Positions 47,051 to 56,391 of a DNA stretch of 64,000 bases are shown in pieces (the stretch's first letter is position 1; each line of letters starts with the position of its first letter). The notes beneath the pieces were generated by a model. It did not search any database, was not told the origin of the DNA, and saw nothing but the letters and a program-made list of their open reading frames with translations. A program made the translations under genes and the position numbers. Source of the DNA: Xanthocytophaga agilis (GTDB lineage: Bacteria > Bacteroidota > Bacteroidia > Cytophagales > 172606-1); assembly GCF_030068605.1 (NCBI RefSeq), contig NZ_JASJOU010000007.1, positions 186,001-250,000 of the forward strand. Reading direction: 5' to 3'.

Positions 47051-48223
47051 ATGTATATGTCTATTGGCAAAATAGTGTTCTCTTTTTCTTTGACTATTTT
47101 ATTCTCTTTTCAGGGCATTAGTCAGATTAAACCATTCCGAACATTATATGACAGTACTAGTCAATTAACCATCTATCTATATCAGAAAACAGACACTGTC
47201 TTTCAAAAGAAGACTAAGCAGAAAATAGTACAGTCAGATACGTTATGTACCTATTCTTCGCCGGAAACTTCCCAACAACGTTTACTGGGAGTCCATATGA
47301 GATACGCATATGGAGCTAAAACACTTCATGGTATCTGTAACCTGCCATTACTGATTCAAACTTCATTATTTAAAAAGGACATTGACACTCTGGAAAAGAA
47401 AGACAATTTCTTTCAGACTCAAAAACCCTATAACATTTCAACAGTAACAGATGTACAACTCTGGCAATATTTTCTTAAACCAATCAGCGACTGTGAAGGT
47501 GGTTTATTCAGAGGTTTGAATACATACGACCCTGTAGGCTTCTCTTTTGGCTTTTTACAGTTTGCAGCTAATGGTCGTGGTAAAGACAGTGCATTTGCAG
47601 AATATTTCAGGCAAGTACTTATTTCACCTAAAGGGCATGCCCTTTTTCCCAATCTGACTATCACAGACAAGTACAGACAGTTCAGAGATACTGTTTCCAG
47701 GAGAATGTACCGAACATCAGATTTTATGCCCCGACCGAATGAAGCTCGCCCTCATCCACTTCGCCAGCTTCTCAATCCAGACTCTACTCGAATTGATGAT
47801 AAGGAACTGATCAATGCAGCGAAATTTCTTTATCTGGTGGATTCTGATACATCCTTCAGAACAATACAGGTGCGATTAGCTATAAAGTGGGCTAAACAAA
47901 TCTTAAACAGCTATTGGAGCAAGAGTCAGGAAGCAGGCTTTTCAGCATTAGATATAAGTGGGAAATCCTTCAAAGTATGTATAGTCTTAGTAGATCTGAT
48001 TCATCATGGAAGAGCACGATTCGAAGATATACAGAAGGTATTATCTCAACCCCAAGAGGATGAACAAACAGTAATCAATAAATTACTGGCATTGGATACT
48101 AATGGATCTGGAAAGCGAGCGAAGGAATTGAAACTAGCATTACAGAAATTAAATATGCCTGCTATTACAGGTCTGGTATGTATCCGAAAAGAAGGTGACT
48201 GGGTATTTGAAAAGAAAAGGTAG
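47051..48223 (+). CDS. Exported protein of unknown function
   Basis: 390 residues from the ATG at 47051 (or 47057), where a signal peptide begins (MSIGKIVFSFSLTILFSFQG). The open frame starts at 46961. A region at about 135-175 (SDCEGGLFRGLNTYDPVGFSFGFLQF) recalls the substrate cleft of lysozyme- or chitosanase-like folds, with an acidic residue after Cys and a GFLQF strand, but I cannot name a family. The C-terminal half is helical. It is convergent with the CAP lipoprotein gene. Confidence 0.55.
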   Translation: MYMSIGKIVFSFSLTILFSFQGISQIKPFRTLYDSTSQLTIYLYQKTDTVFQKKTKQKIVQSDTLCTYSSPETSQQRLLGVHMRYAYGAKTLHGICNLPLLIQTSLFKKDIDTLEKKDNFFQTQKPYNISTVTDVQLWQYFLKPISDCEGGLFRGLNTYDPVGFSFGFLQFAANGRGKDSAFAEYFRQVLISPKGHALFPNLTITDKYRQFRDTVSRRMYRTSDFMPRPNEARPHPLRQLLNPDSTRIDDKELINAAKFLYLVDSDTSFRTIQVRLAIKWAKQILNSYWSKSQEAGFSALDISGKSFKVCIVLVDLIHHGRARFEDIQKVLSQPQEDEQTVINKLLALDTNGSGKRAKELKLALQKLNMPAITGLVCIRKEGDWVFEKKR

Positions 48224-48228
48224 AAAGC

Positions 48229-48705
48229 CTAGCGACTGCCAAATTCCTGCACCCAATAAGTCTCGGATCTACCCGCACCCATTTCAGTATACAATGTATC
48301 CATCATGGTTTTACAGTGACTTTCGCTTGCTTTCCAGTCATCTATTACCCTCTGCATAGAAGAATATCCCCGGGCGATATTTTCACCAATATATAATCCG
48401 GAATAACCAACCTGCTGAGCCCGTTGAATAGGAGAAGTACCTTCAGGAGAGATATGATCGAAATACTCTCTTTTACTCATGTCGGTAGCATGATTATCTG
48501 CAGCAATCGATAGTGTATCGTTCCATGTTAACTCTTGTGCAGGAGGTATCCAGTCAGACCCGCATTGACATCCGGCAGTACGTATTGTGTTTACCAGAGT
48601 CAGCATACTACGCATATCCTCTACATCCTTCTCTTCTTTCTGGCATCCTACCATAAAAAATGAAGTCAGAACAAAACCCGAAATCAGATAGCTATAGATA
48701 CACAT
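48229..48705 (-). CDS. CAP domain lipoprotein
   Basis: 158 residues from the ATG at 48705. The signal peptide MCIYSYLISGFVLTSFFMVGC has a lipobox cysteine. The mature region is a CAP/SCP/PR-1 domain: HATDMSKREYFDH with the conserved histidine and tyrosine, GENIARGYSS, and VIDDWKASESHCKTMMD, ending in YWVQEFG. The cavity residues His, Glu and His are in place. Bacterial CAP proteins are exported and mostly of unknown role. Confidence 0.88.
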   Translation of the reverse strand: MCIYSYLISGFVLTSFFMVGCQKEEKDVEDMRSMLTLVNTIRTAGCQCGSDWIPPAQELTWNDTLSIAADNHATDMSKREYFDHISPEGTSPIQRAQQVGYSGLYIGENIARGYSSMQRVIDDWKASESHCKTMMDTLYTEMGAGRSETYWVQEFGSR

Positions 48706-48734
48706 CTTATTTGCCACGAACATGTCTATACAAA

Positions 48735-48764
48735 AACTCCCCGAAAACAGATTTCCGGGGAGTT
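48735..48764 (-). terminator. Terminator between the cupin and CAP genes
   Basis: AACTCCCCG (48735-48743) and CGGGGAGTT (48756-48764) form a GC-rich 9-bp stem. It lies directly after the stop codon of the cupin gene on the minus strand. Confidence 0.65.
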
Positions 48765-48770
48765 AAATTC

Positions 48771-49259
48771 TTAGCGACTAAAATCATCCTGTACTCTCAC
48801 GATATCAGCCTCATCCGATGGATGATCGGCATTTGTATGTTGCCAGATTTCTGCAACAACACCCCATGTATCCAACCCAATCAACCGGTGGCGTTCTCCC
48901 TGCTTAAGAGTTATCAGTTCACCATTCTGGTATGTTTTAGGTTCGGTTTGCTCATCTGTATCACTTTGAGCAACTGCAATAGGGCCATCCACTACACGCC
49001 ATACTTCAGCACGGCGGAAATGGTATTGCCAGGATAAACGCTTTTGAGGTCCTACTACCAAAATCTTAGGACTTAACCGTGCTCCTTGCAAAAGGCTGTT
49101 CGCAGGCAGAGATGGAAAATATGTTTCAATAAATTTTTGAGTCTGGGATTCATCTATTACAAAAAAGCCACCCCAGGGACGGGTAAAATCAGAAGAGGCA
49201 ACAGTGAAGCCCTTTTCTGAGAGTTGCTGGGCTATTTTTGAAAAGATTTCAGTTGTCAT
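48771..49259 (-). CDS. Cupin protein, mannose-6-phosphate isomerase-like
   Basis: 162 residues from the ATG at 49259; the open frame reaches 49304. The second half is a single cupin barrel with the metal-binding pattern of type II phosphomannose isomerases: KRLSWQYHFRRAEVWRVVDG, then LKQGERHRLIGLDTWGVVAEIW. The N-terminal part (VASSDFTRPWGGFFVIDESQTQ) matches the PWG segment of the same family. It may isomerise or bind sugar phosphates. A guanylyltransferase gene (56392) is in the window but 7 kb away. Confidence 0.8.
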   Translation of the reverse strand: MTTEIFSKIAQQLSEKGFTVASSDFTRPWGGFFVIDESQTQKFIETYFPSLPANSLLQGARLSPKILVVGPQKRLSWQYHFRRAEVWRVVDGPIAVAQSDTDEQTEPKTYQNGELITLKQGERHRLIGLDTWGVVAEIWQHTNADHPSDEADIVRVQDDFSR

Positions 49260-49370
49260 GGCGTCAGAATAATTATATGATAAATAACGGTATACAAAGT
49301 TCAACGTCGCAAAAGTATAAAAATAGCAACGCTTTCTATTTTACGTAGTCCATTTTTTTAAGCGGTATTA

Positions 49371-50012
49371 TTAAAAATTCAATGGATCAAAGTGCTTAAA
49401 ATGACCATTCATTCGAATCCGTTCTTTCGTAGCCTCCATATTTTCCATTACAGGAATAGTTTTTTCCAGATGCTTCAACAAATAGCGTTGACGGTCCTTT
49501 TCTGAAGTTATTTTTAATAACTCATATTCGCTTTCCACAGAGAGTCCTACCTTATGTGCGATCTGATATGAAAAATAGTCATAATCGGTAATACGTAATT
49601 TCAATTCGGACTGCAGTAACTTATACAATATTTTGACCTTAGTCATGAGTTCAGCTACCAGTTCAGATTGAGGATCTCCCCAAATCGTCAAAATTTCTAC
49701 ATCACCGGCAGCATATAATTTACCTTTGGTAGGGTTCTCAAAACGTTGAATTTTAAATACTTCCAGCCCTTCTGTTTCAATGTCCATCTTCCCATCATCA
49801 TAGCGCTGACGCAGATTGGTCACACGCATTTCAGTGCCATATTGTTGAATCTGATTATTTATAAAGGCTGGTATACCAAATGTAGTACCATTCTCCAGAC
49901 ACTCAGTAATCAGTTGTTGATATCGTGGTTCAAAAATATGCAGGTTTATCCTTTCATGAGGATAAGCTACCAGGGTAAGCGGAAACAATGGAAGGAATTT
50001 TGTTTTCATCAT
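49371..50012 (-). CDS. LON substrate-binding-domain protein
   Basis: 213 residues with the N-terminal LON substrate-binding fold (FLPLFPLTLVAYPHERINLHIFEPRYQQLI) and no ATPase or protease domain. Such stand-alone proteins are common in bacteria, and the fold is also used by cereblon-like proteins; their role is not settled. It is downstream of gldH on the same strand with a 100-bp gap. Confidence 0.86.
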   Translation of the reverse strand: MMKTKFLPLFPLTLVAYPHERINLHIFEPRYQQLITECLENGTTFGIPAFINNQIQQYGTEMRVTNLRQRYDDGKMDIETEGLEVFKIQRFENPTKGKLYAAGDVEILTIWGDPQSELVAELMTKVKILYKLLQSELKLRITDYDYFSYQIAHKVGLSVESEYELLKITSEKDRQRYLLKHLEKTIPVMENMEATKERIRMNGHFKHFDPLNF

Positions 50013-50112
50013 ATTCTAGTTCGGAGGCAACAGGCATCAAAAATATTATCTCCTCATCAAAGTCGATCTTAGCCTGTTTACAAAGAGTCTCACGATATCT
50101 GATTTTAGTTGT

Positions 50113-50619
50113 TTACTGGCTGGCTTTTTCTACCCGGATTCCAACACTCATAACTTCCGGAAGTGGGTCTTTCCGCATATACTGCTTAATTTTAAATGTA
50201 TATGCCCCCTTCTGTGGAAACTTAAATTTAGTAAGCGAGATAACCCGATTATCAAATATGTCCCCCAAACCTTCACCAAGAGGCTTACCTGTCTGTGTGT
50301 CCATCAATAGTAACTCCTGTAGTTTAGATGACAACTGCTTTCCGCTAGCATCTGTTAGATAGTAGGTTACAAACAAATTATAATAAGGATATGAGACAGA
50401 ATTACGAATATTATAATAAATATTATAAGGAATAGATGGATCCTCGATAGTAAAAGTAAAGGTCTGTACACTATCAATAAACCATTGATTTTCAGGAATG
50501 TCATGATATTGCTCATATACCCGTTCCGTGTCACAGGCCCAGCAAAGTCCGAATAAAACGATTCCGAGAATATGTATCAGTCTTTTTCTTATAGTAATCA
50601 GAGAGTGAGATAATATCAT
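50113..50619 (-). CDS. gldH: Gliding motility lipoprotein GldH
   Basis: 168 residues. The signal peptide ends in CWAC, the lipidated cysteine being about residue 29. The beta-rich mature domain (DTERVYEQYHDIPENQWFID, NIYYNIRNSVSYPYYNLFV) matches GldH, a lipoprotein required for gliding and linked to the type IX secretion machinery in Flavobacterium. Its position next to ricT supports the call, since the same pair occurs in other members of the phylum. It implies a gliding organism. Confidence 0.9.
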   Translation of the reverse strand: MILSHSLITIRKRLIHILGIVLFGLCWACDTERVYEQYHDIPENQWFIDSVQTFTFTIEDPSIPYNIYYNIRNSVSYPYYNLFVTYYLTDASGKQLSSKLQELLLMDTQTGKPLGEGLGDIFDNRVISLTKFKFPQKGAYTFKIKQYMRKDPLPEVMSVGIRVEKASQ

Positions 50620-50756
50620 GTGTATACTTGGTGCTAGAGTCGTTTAAGAGATAAGAATCCAGCAAATCAATACTACACAACCTGTGATATATTGATCTGC
50701 TGGATTTATTTTCATTAAATTCTTCTCAGAAAGATCAGTTTTCAAAACAGAAAAGC

Positions 50757-51854
50757 TCAACGGCGCTTCTTCTTAAATTTCTTTTTGTCTTTCTCTTTAT
50801 CATTCAACCGTTTATCCAGTTTGGCAAGATCACTATTGATAGGAGCTGCTTCTATTATTGCCAGTTCATTTTCGAATAATGATTCAGGTGTAATACCATT
50901 CCGGTTCATAATCAGAATCTCATTGACACGCTCTACACCCAACGGATGCCAAGTCGTCTCTTCATGATATCCAAACCAGAGAATCTTCTTAAAAATGTCT
51001 GTCTTTTGTAAATAAGCATGACCTTTTTTAGTTCGCAGAGGTTCTTCTATTGTAGGAATTCCTTGCAAAGCTTCCATATAAGTCTCTAGTTCATAGTTAA
51101 GACAACACTTTAATCTTCCACATTGTCCGGAAAGCTTCGTCGGATTAAGCGAAAGATTTTGATAACGGGCAGCAACTGTAGATACAGCTTTGAAATCATT
51201 TAACCAGGTAGAGCAACATAATTCCCGACCACAGGAGCCAATCCCTCCCAGTCTGCCAGCTTCCTGACGCAAACTAATCTGGCGCATTTCTACCCGTACT
51301 TTAAACTCTGCAGCCAAAATCTTAATCAGTTCTCTGAAATCAACCCGATCATCTGCTGAGTAGAAAAATGTAGCCTTGGTATTATCGGACTGATATTCTA
51401 CATCTGAAAGTTTCATTTGCAGATTCAATTCACGAATAATCTCACGAGTACGAAACATTGTAGGCAATTCCCGAGCTTTTGTCTGTTCATGCTTTTCAAT
51501 GTCTTTTTCTGTTGCAATCCGATAGATCTGTCTGATTTCTTCATTATCCTGCACACCTTTCTTTTTCATTTGCAGACGAACCAAATCCCCCTGCAATGAA
51601 ACTATCCCCAGGTGATGTCCTCCTGGTACCTCTACAATTACCTGGTCTCCTGTAAATAGTTCCAGATAATTTGAGTTACGAAAAAACTCTTTCCGTCCTC
51701 CTTTAAAGCGTATCTCTACAATATTAAAACGCTGTTCCAAAGGAATATCCATATTCCCCAGCCAGTCAAAAACATTCATCTTATTGCAACCACCTGTCTC
51801 GCAGCCGGTTGCTCCAGTTCCATTAGAAGCTGTGCTACACCCTGTACATGCCAT
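50757..51854 (-). CDS. ricT: PSP1 domain protein RicT
   Basis: 365 residues of the YaaT/RicT family. The PSP1 C-terminal domain has two CC pairs in GSCGRELCCSTWLNDF and SGQCGRLKCCLNYE, which in Bacillus RicT help to bind Fe-S clusters in the RicAFT complex that acts on RNA processing. The first 25 residues are rich in cysteine (C3, C6, C18, C23), which could add a further metal site. The C-terminus is a lysine-rich tail (KDKKKFKKKRR). Adjacent to gldH, as in related genomes. Confidence 0.9.
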   Translation of the reverse strand: MACTGCSTASNGTGATGCETGGCNKMNVFDWLGNMDIPLEQRFNIVEIRFKGGRKEFFRNSNYLELFTGDQVIVEVPGGHHLGIVSLQGDLVRLQMKKKGVQDNEEIRQIYRIATEKDIEKHEQTKARELPTMFRTREIIRELNLQMKLSDVEYQSDNTKATFFYSADDRVDFRELIKILAAEFKVRVEMRQISLRQEAGRLGGIGSCGRELCCSTWLNDFKAVSTVAARYQNLSLNPTKLSGQCGRLKCCLNYELETYMEALQGIPTIEEPLRTKKGHAYLQKTDIFKKILWFGYHEETTWHPLGVERVNEILIMNRNGITPESLFENELAIIEAAPINSDLAKLDKRLNDKEKDKKKFKKKRR

Positions 51855-52020
51855 ATTATTTTATATAAAATCGGCTTTCGCCTACGTGAAAAAATTCTGA
51901 AGGCTTTACTCAAAAATCAGGTCCCACCCAAATACCGAAAAGATTAACGTATTTAGAAGAGAAATACTCTTCATCCTTTCTGTTGTTTCCTGATTCTGAA
52001 TTTACACTTCAAAATCAAAT

Positions 52021-53310
52021 TTACTTACTTATCTTCAATAAATCCAATCCTATATCTTTGCGATAATATTTTCCCTCCCATTGTATCCGTTCTGCAGCCT
52101 GATTAGACTTAGCTAGTGCCTGACGGATATCTGCTCCATAAGCTGTCAATGCCATTACACGTCCTCCATCTGTTACAACACGATTGTCAGGAGTTAGTTT
52201 TGTACCTGCATGAAATACCAGCACGTTTTCCACTTTTCCTGTATCTGAAATCACTTTTCCTTTTTCATAATCACCAGGGTATCCTCCGGAAACAAGCATT
52301 ACTGTAGTTGCAATACGAGGTACAAACTGAATTCGTTTTTCAGATAGCGTACCGTTAGCAGTCGCTACTAATAATTCAACTAAATCTGACTGAATACGAG
52401 GAATTACTACTTCTGTTTCAGGATCACCCATACGTGCATTATACTCAATTACATAAGGCTCTCCATCAACATTTATCAATCCAAAGAATATAAAACCAAC
52501 ATAAGAAATGTTTTCTTTATACAAACCTTCTATTGTTGGCCATATAATTCGTTCATCAATTTTCTGCATAAACTCCCTATCTACAAATGGTACAGGAGAA
52601 ACAGCACCCATCCCACCCGTATTTAGTCCAGTATCTCCTTCTCCTATCCGTTTGTAATCTTTGGCTTCAGGCAATATTTTATAATCTTTACCATCCGTAA
52701 GCACAAAAACAGAAAGCTCTATTCCAGTCAGGTATTGTTCAATTACTACACGGCTACTGGCATCTCCAAACTTCTGATGAGCCAACATATCTGTAAGCGT
52801 CTCATGTGCTTCCTTATAGCTTTGCGCAATAATTACACCTTTTCCTGCTGCTAATCCATCCGCTTTTAGTACAATAGGCAATTCCTGCTTATCAATATAT
52901 TCGAGTCCTTCTTCTAATTGCTCAGGAGTAAATGTCTGGTAACGGGCTGTAGGAATATTGTGTCGCTGCATAAATTGCTTTGAAAAATCCTTGCTACCTT
53001 CCAGTTGAGCCCCTTCCCTACCTGGTCCTACAATCAACACATGTTTTAGATCTTCTCTTTCCTCAAATGTATTCCGAATACCTCGCACCAATGGTTCTTC
53101 CGGACCAACTACCACAAGTTCAATGGACTCCTTCAACACAAAATCCGTAATGGCAGTAAAGTCATTCACCCCAATAGCAACATTAGTTGCTATCTCATGA
53201 GTTCCTGCATTTCCTGGTGCAACAAATAACTGTGAACACAAAGGACTTTGCTTGATCTTCCACGCTAAAGCATGCTCTCTACCACCAGAACCAAGAATAA
53301 GTATTTTCAT
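52021..53310 (-). CDS. purD: Phosphoribosylamine-glycine ligase
   Basis: 429 residues of normal length. PurD catalyses the second step of purine biosynthesis, ligating glycine to phosphoribosylamine with ATP. The N-terminal loop MKILILGSGGREHALAWKIK, the ATP-grasp segment PIVLKADGLAAGKGVIIAQ, and GDPETEVVIPRI (metal and nucleotide site) are diagnostic. The start at 53310 is followed by the family-typical sequence, so no other start is needed. It appears as a single leftward unit, 166 bp from ricT. Confidence 0.96.
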   Translation of the reverse strand: MKILILGSGGREHALAWKIKQSPLCSQLFVAPGNAGTHEIATNVAIGVNDFTAITDFVLKESIELVVVGPEEPLVRGIRNTFEEREDLKHVLIVGPGREGAQLEGSKDFSKQFMQRHNIPTARYQTFTPEQLEEGLEYIDKQELPIVLKADGLAAGKGVIIAQSYKEAHETLTDMLAHQKFGDASSRVVIEQYLTGIELSVFVLTDGKDYKILPEAKDYKRIGEGDTGLNTGGMGAVSPVPFVDREFMQKIDERIIWPTIEGLYKENISYVGFIFFGLINVDGEPYVIEYNARMGDPETEVVIPRIQSDLVELLVATANGTLSEKRIQFVPRIATTVMLVSGGYPGDYEKGKVISDTGKVENVLVFHAGTKLTPDNRVVTDGGRVMALTAYGADIRQALAKSNQAAERIQWEGKYYRKDIGLDLLKISK

Positions 53311-53583
53311 AAAAATGAATAAGAGACGTTATATATAAAACAGAGTTGGCAGACTCTACTCAATGCAGTTATCCTAAACAAACAGGTAGAATCAGACTAT
53401 TAAAAAAGCCACAAAAGGCGTTATCTGCGCAAAATTAAGATTTCACCTTTATAAAAAAAGCCCTTAACAAAGAATTGGCAGGGCATAAAATTGAATAAAC
53501 TTCAGATAGAGCGTCTAAATACACTCTGTAGTAATAGCTTAATGTGTCTTTACTTCTACAAGTATACACTAACTCAACAAACA

Positions 53584-53618
53584 AAAAGACCTCTTTCCAG
53601 AGTGGAAAGAGGTCTTTT
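53584..53618 (-). terminator. Terminator after recQ
   Basis: A perfect 16-bp stem, AAAAGACCTCTTTCCA (53584-53599) with TGGAAAGAGGTCTTTT (53603-53618), has a GAG loop. On the minus strand it ends in a T run, 21 bases after the recQ stop codon. Confidence 0.92.
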
Positions 53619-53639
53619 AAGGAGAGAATACTAAATTTT

Positions 53640-55832
53640 CTAGTTGGCTACTTCCGAAAGGAATTTAATTCGCATAAGTCGTAATTCTTCTTCACTAAAA
53701 TCATCTCCCATCTCGGCTAATGCTACTTTCATACTGTCTGTCTCTGCAGAAATAAAGTAATCCCAGATATCCTGTTGTTTGTCTTCATCCAGAATCTGAT
53801 CAATATAATAATCCAGATTAAGACGTGTTCCAGAATAACAAATATGTTCTATCTCTTCTATCAAATCACTCATAGTCAAAACTTTTGACTCTGCGATTTC
53901 GTCCAGATTGATTTTCCGGTCAATTTGCTGAATGATAAAGATCTTGGTCTTAGACTTATTAGCTGTAGACTTGATCAATACATCAGAATCTGTCTCTATA
54001 TCATTCTCAGCAACATACTTGGCTATTAGTTCAAGAAATGGTTTACCAAATTTAGCAACCTTTCCTCCTCCAACACCATTAATCTGCGCCAGTTCCTCTT
54101 TGGTTGTTGGATAGGTAGTAGCCATCTCCTCCAGAGAAGGGTCCTGAAAAATAACGTATGGTGGTAAGCCTTTTTCTTTCGCAATCTTTTTACGAAGTGC
54201 TTTCAGCATTTCAAATAAAGTCTCATCAGCCGCGCGTGGAGTAGATGGATTGCCAGCATCATTATCATCCTCGTCACTTTCTTCATCTACATTTGAATAA
54301 TCATGATCTTTAGTCAGCGTGACAGGATAAGGATTATCTATGAATTCCAGTCCTTTAGCAGACGGACGGGCAATACCAATTACATCTACATCTTTTTCCA
54401 AGAAGTTATAAATGGTAATCTGACGATACACAGAGGTCCAATAGGCTACATCTTTTTCTGCACCTACACCAAATAGCTTAAGTTTGTCATGTCCGTAGCT
54501 TATTACGTAATCATTTTTAACGCCACGTAAAACATCCACAAGATGCGGCACTCCAAAACGTGACTCTGTCTGTATTACGGCCTGAACTGCTAGCACTACA
54601 TCATCCTGCGCCTCAAATTTCTCACGAGGTTTCAGACAGTTATCACAATAGCCACAATCATGATCCAGTTGTTCACCAAAATAATGTAGAAGCTGACGGC
54701 GGCGACATACAGAAGATTCAGCATAAGCAGCCATCTCCTGTAAAAGATGTTTGGCATTATCCCGCTCTGTAACAGGTTTGTCCTTATTAAATTTCTCCAG
54801 CTTCAGAATGTCATTGTAGCTGTAGAACATAATACAGTTACCTTCCAATCCATCACGACCAGATCGCCCTGTTTCCTGATAATATCCTTCCAGCGACTTT
54901 GGAGCATCATAGTGAATAACAAAACGAACATCTGGTTTGTCAATTCCCATTCCAAAAGCGATAGTAGCCACAATTACATCTACTTCTTCATTCAAAAATG
55001 CATCCTGGTTGGCCATACGGATTGAGGCATCCAGACCAGCATGGTAAGGCAATGCCTTAATGTCATTTACACTGAGTAACTCAGCAATCTCTTCTACTTT
55101 CTTGCGGCTAAGGCAATAGATAATACCAGATTTACCTTTGTGGTTTTTTATATATTTGATTAGTTGCTTCTTCGCATCAACTTTTGGACGAACTTCGTAG
55201 TAAAGATTTTTGCGGTTGAAGGAAGATTTAAAAAGTTCCGCATCGTCCATGTCCAGGTTTCTTTGAATGTCAGTCTGGACTTTAGGGGTTGCCGTAGCTG
55301 TAAGGGCAATAATAGGGAGGTTTTTACCTAAATTTTCAATAATACCTCTGATCTTGCGGTATTCCGGGCGGAAATCATGACCCCATTCAGAGATACAATG
55401 AGCTTCATCTACTGCAACAAATGAGATGTTAGCTCTTTTGAGAAGGTCAATATTTTCTTCTTTGGTTAAAGATTCAGGTGCTACATATAAAAGCCTGATC
55501 TCACCATTCAATACATCTTTTTTAACTTTCGTGATTTCAGCTTTGCTGAGAGTAGAATTTAAAAACTGGGCGTTGATACCAACTGCATTCAACTGGTCTA
55601 CCTGATTTTTCATTAAAGCAATCAGGGGTGAAATTACAATGGCTGTCCCAGACATCACAATAGCAGGCAACTGGTAACACAATGATTTACCTGCCCCTGT
55701 TGGCATAATTACAAACGTATTGCGTCCCGCTAAAATACTTTGAATAATTTCTTCCTGGGTTCCGCGAAACTGGCTATAGCCAAAAACGTCTTTAAGGGTT
55801 TCTTTTAACTGAGATAACTCGTCCGTCAACAT
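53640..55832 (-). CDS. recQ: ATP-dependent DNA helicase RecQ
   Basis: 730 residues. The superfamily 2 helicase motifs are complete: GAGKSLCYQLPA (Walker A), DEAHCISEWGHDFRPEY (DEAH and aromatic-rich loop), TATATPKVQTDI and GRSGRDG. The RQC zinc site follows with CRRRQLLHYFGE and CGYCDNC, then the winged helix and an HRDC domain (ETLFEMLKALRKKIAKEKGL). An extra C-terminal segment of about 100 residues is usual for this phylum. It unwinds forked DNA in recombination repair. Confidence 0.96.
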   Translation of the reverse strand: MLTDELSQLKETLKDVFGYSQFRGTQEEIIQSILAGRNTFVIMPTGAGKSLCYQLPAIVMSGTAIVISPLIALMKNQVDQLNAVGINAQFLNSTLSKAEITKVKKDVLNGEIRLLYVAPESLTKEENIDLLKRANISFVAVDEAHCISEWGHDFRPEYRKIRGIIENLGKNLPIIALTATATPKVQTDIQRNLDMDDAELFKSSFNRKNLYYEVRPKVDAKKQLIKYIKNHKGKSGIIYCLSRKKVEEIAELLSVNDIKALPYHAGLDASIRMANQDAFLNEEVDVIVATIAFGMGIDKPDVRFVIHYDAPKSLEGYYQETGRSGRDGLEGNCIMFYSYNDILKLEKFNKDKPVTERDNAKHLLQEMAAYAESSVCRRRQLLHYFGEQLDHDCGYCDNCLKPREKFEAQDDVVLAVQAVIQTESRFGVPHLVDVLRGVKNDYVISYGHDKLKLFGVGAEKDVAYWTSVYRQITIYNFLEKDVDVIGIARPSAKGLEFIDNPYPVTLTKDHDYSNVDEESDEDDNDAGNPSTPRAADETLFEMLKALRKKIAKEKGLPPYVIFQDPSLEEMATTYPTTKEELAQINGVGGGKVAKFGKPFLELIAKYVAENDIETDSDVLIKSTANKSKTKIFIIQQIDRKINLDEIAESKVLTMSDLIEEIEHICYSGTRLNLDYYIDQILDEDKQQDIWDYFISAETDSMKVALAEMGDDFSEEELRLMRIKFLSEVAN

Positions 55833-56391
55833 CTGAATCTTTCTGAAGGTAGATAACTTTTATATTTTTAACGATGATTAGCGTATGCTGGTAAAACTTT
55901 TGCATCAAGTCTTATGTCAAAATTGCTAAAAAAGCGTTGCTTTGCAAACTTTATTTTGCACTTCATGAGGTAAGCTATGAAATATTTTTCAACAATTCAA
56001 CTATATATAATTAGTTACAAATGAAAGTATTAGAAACCTCCCAAAGTTTGACAGGTTGGTTACTATTCTTACATTTGTCGAATATAGAGGAGCTTTCTTA
56101 CAGTAAGTTAAATGGCAAAAGATGCATTTTATAAAATAAAATGAATCCAAATTCGTATTTAATCAAATATGATTTTTTCTATAGACGCTTTTTTGTAAAA
56201 TAAAATTTTATACCGCCAGAGAATTTTAATACTACATTTTTCTTTTGATTAATTGGATAAATCAAATACTCATATAACTACTGGAAAAATATTTAACATA
56301 TATACTTATTATTTCTATCTTACAAAGGGGATGTAAGATTTTTTTAAAAATTAATTAACGTACGAATAACAATTACATAAAGGAACCAGTA
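55833..56391. other. Intergenic region with a promoter and long leader
   Basis: About 560 AT-rich bases between recQ and the divergent guanylyltransferase gene. A good promoter lies at 56047-56077. After it, two tiny overlapping frames (starting MAKDAFYKIK at about 56112, then MNPNSYLIKYDFF through an ATGA overlap) stop after 10 and 20 codons; I do not regard them as genes. I see no structured RNA family in the leader. Confidence 0.5.
56047..56077 (+). promoter_or_regulatory. Bacteroidota-type promoter
   Basis: TTTG (56047-56050), a 19-base spacer and TACATTTG (56070-56077) match the -33/-7 consensus of the phylum exactly. Transcription would start near 56084, giving a leader of about 300 bases before the guanylyltransferase gene. 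Confidence 0.75.

Noticed and set aside
56112-56210. Two tiny overlapping frames before manC (10 and 20 codons, ATGA overlap)
   Set aside because: Too short, very AT-rich and without recognisable sequence. The overlap alone is expected by chance in such DNA.
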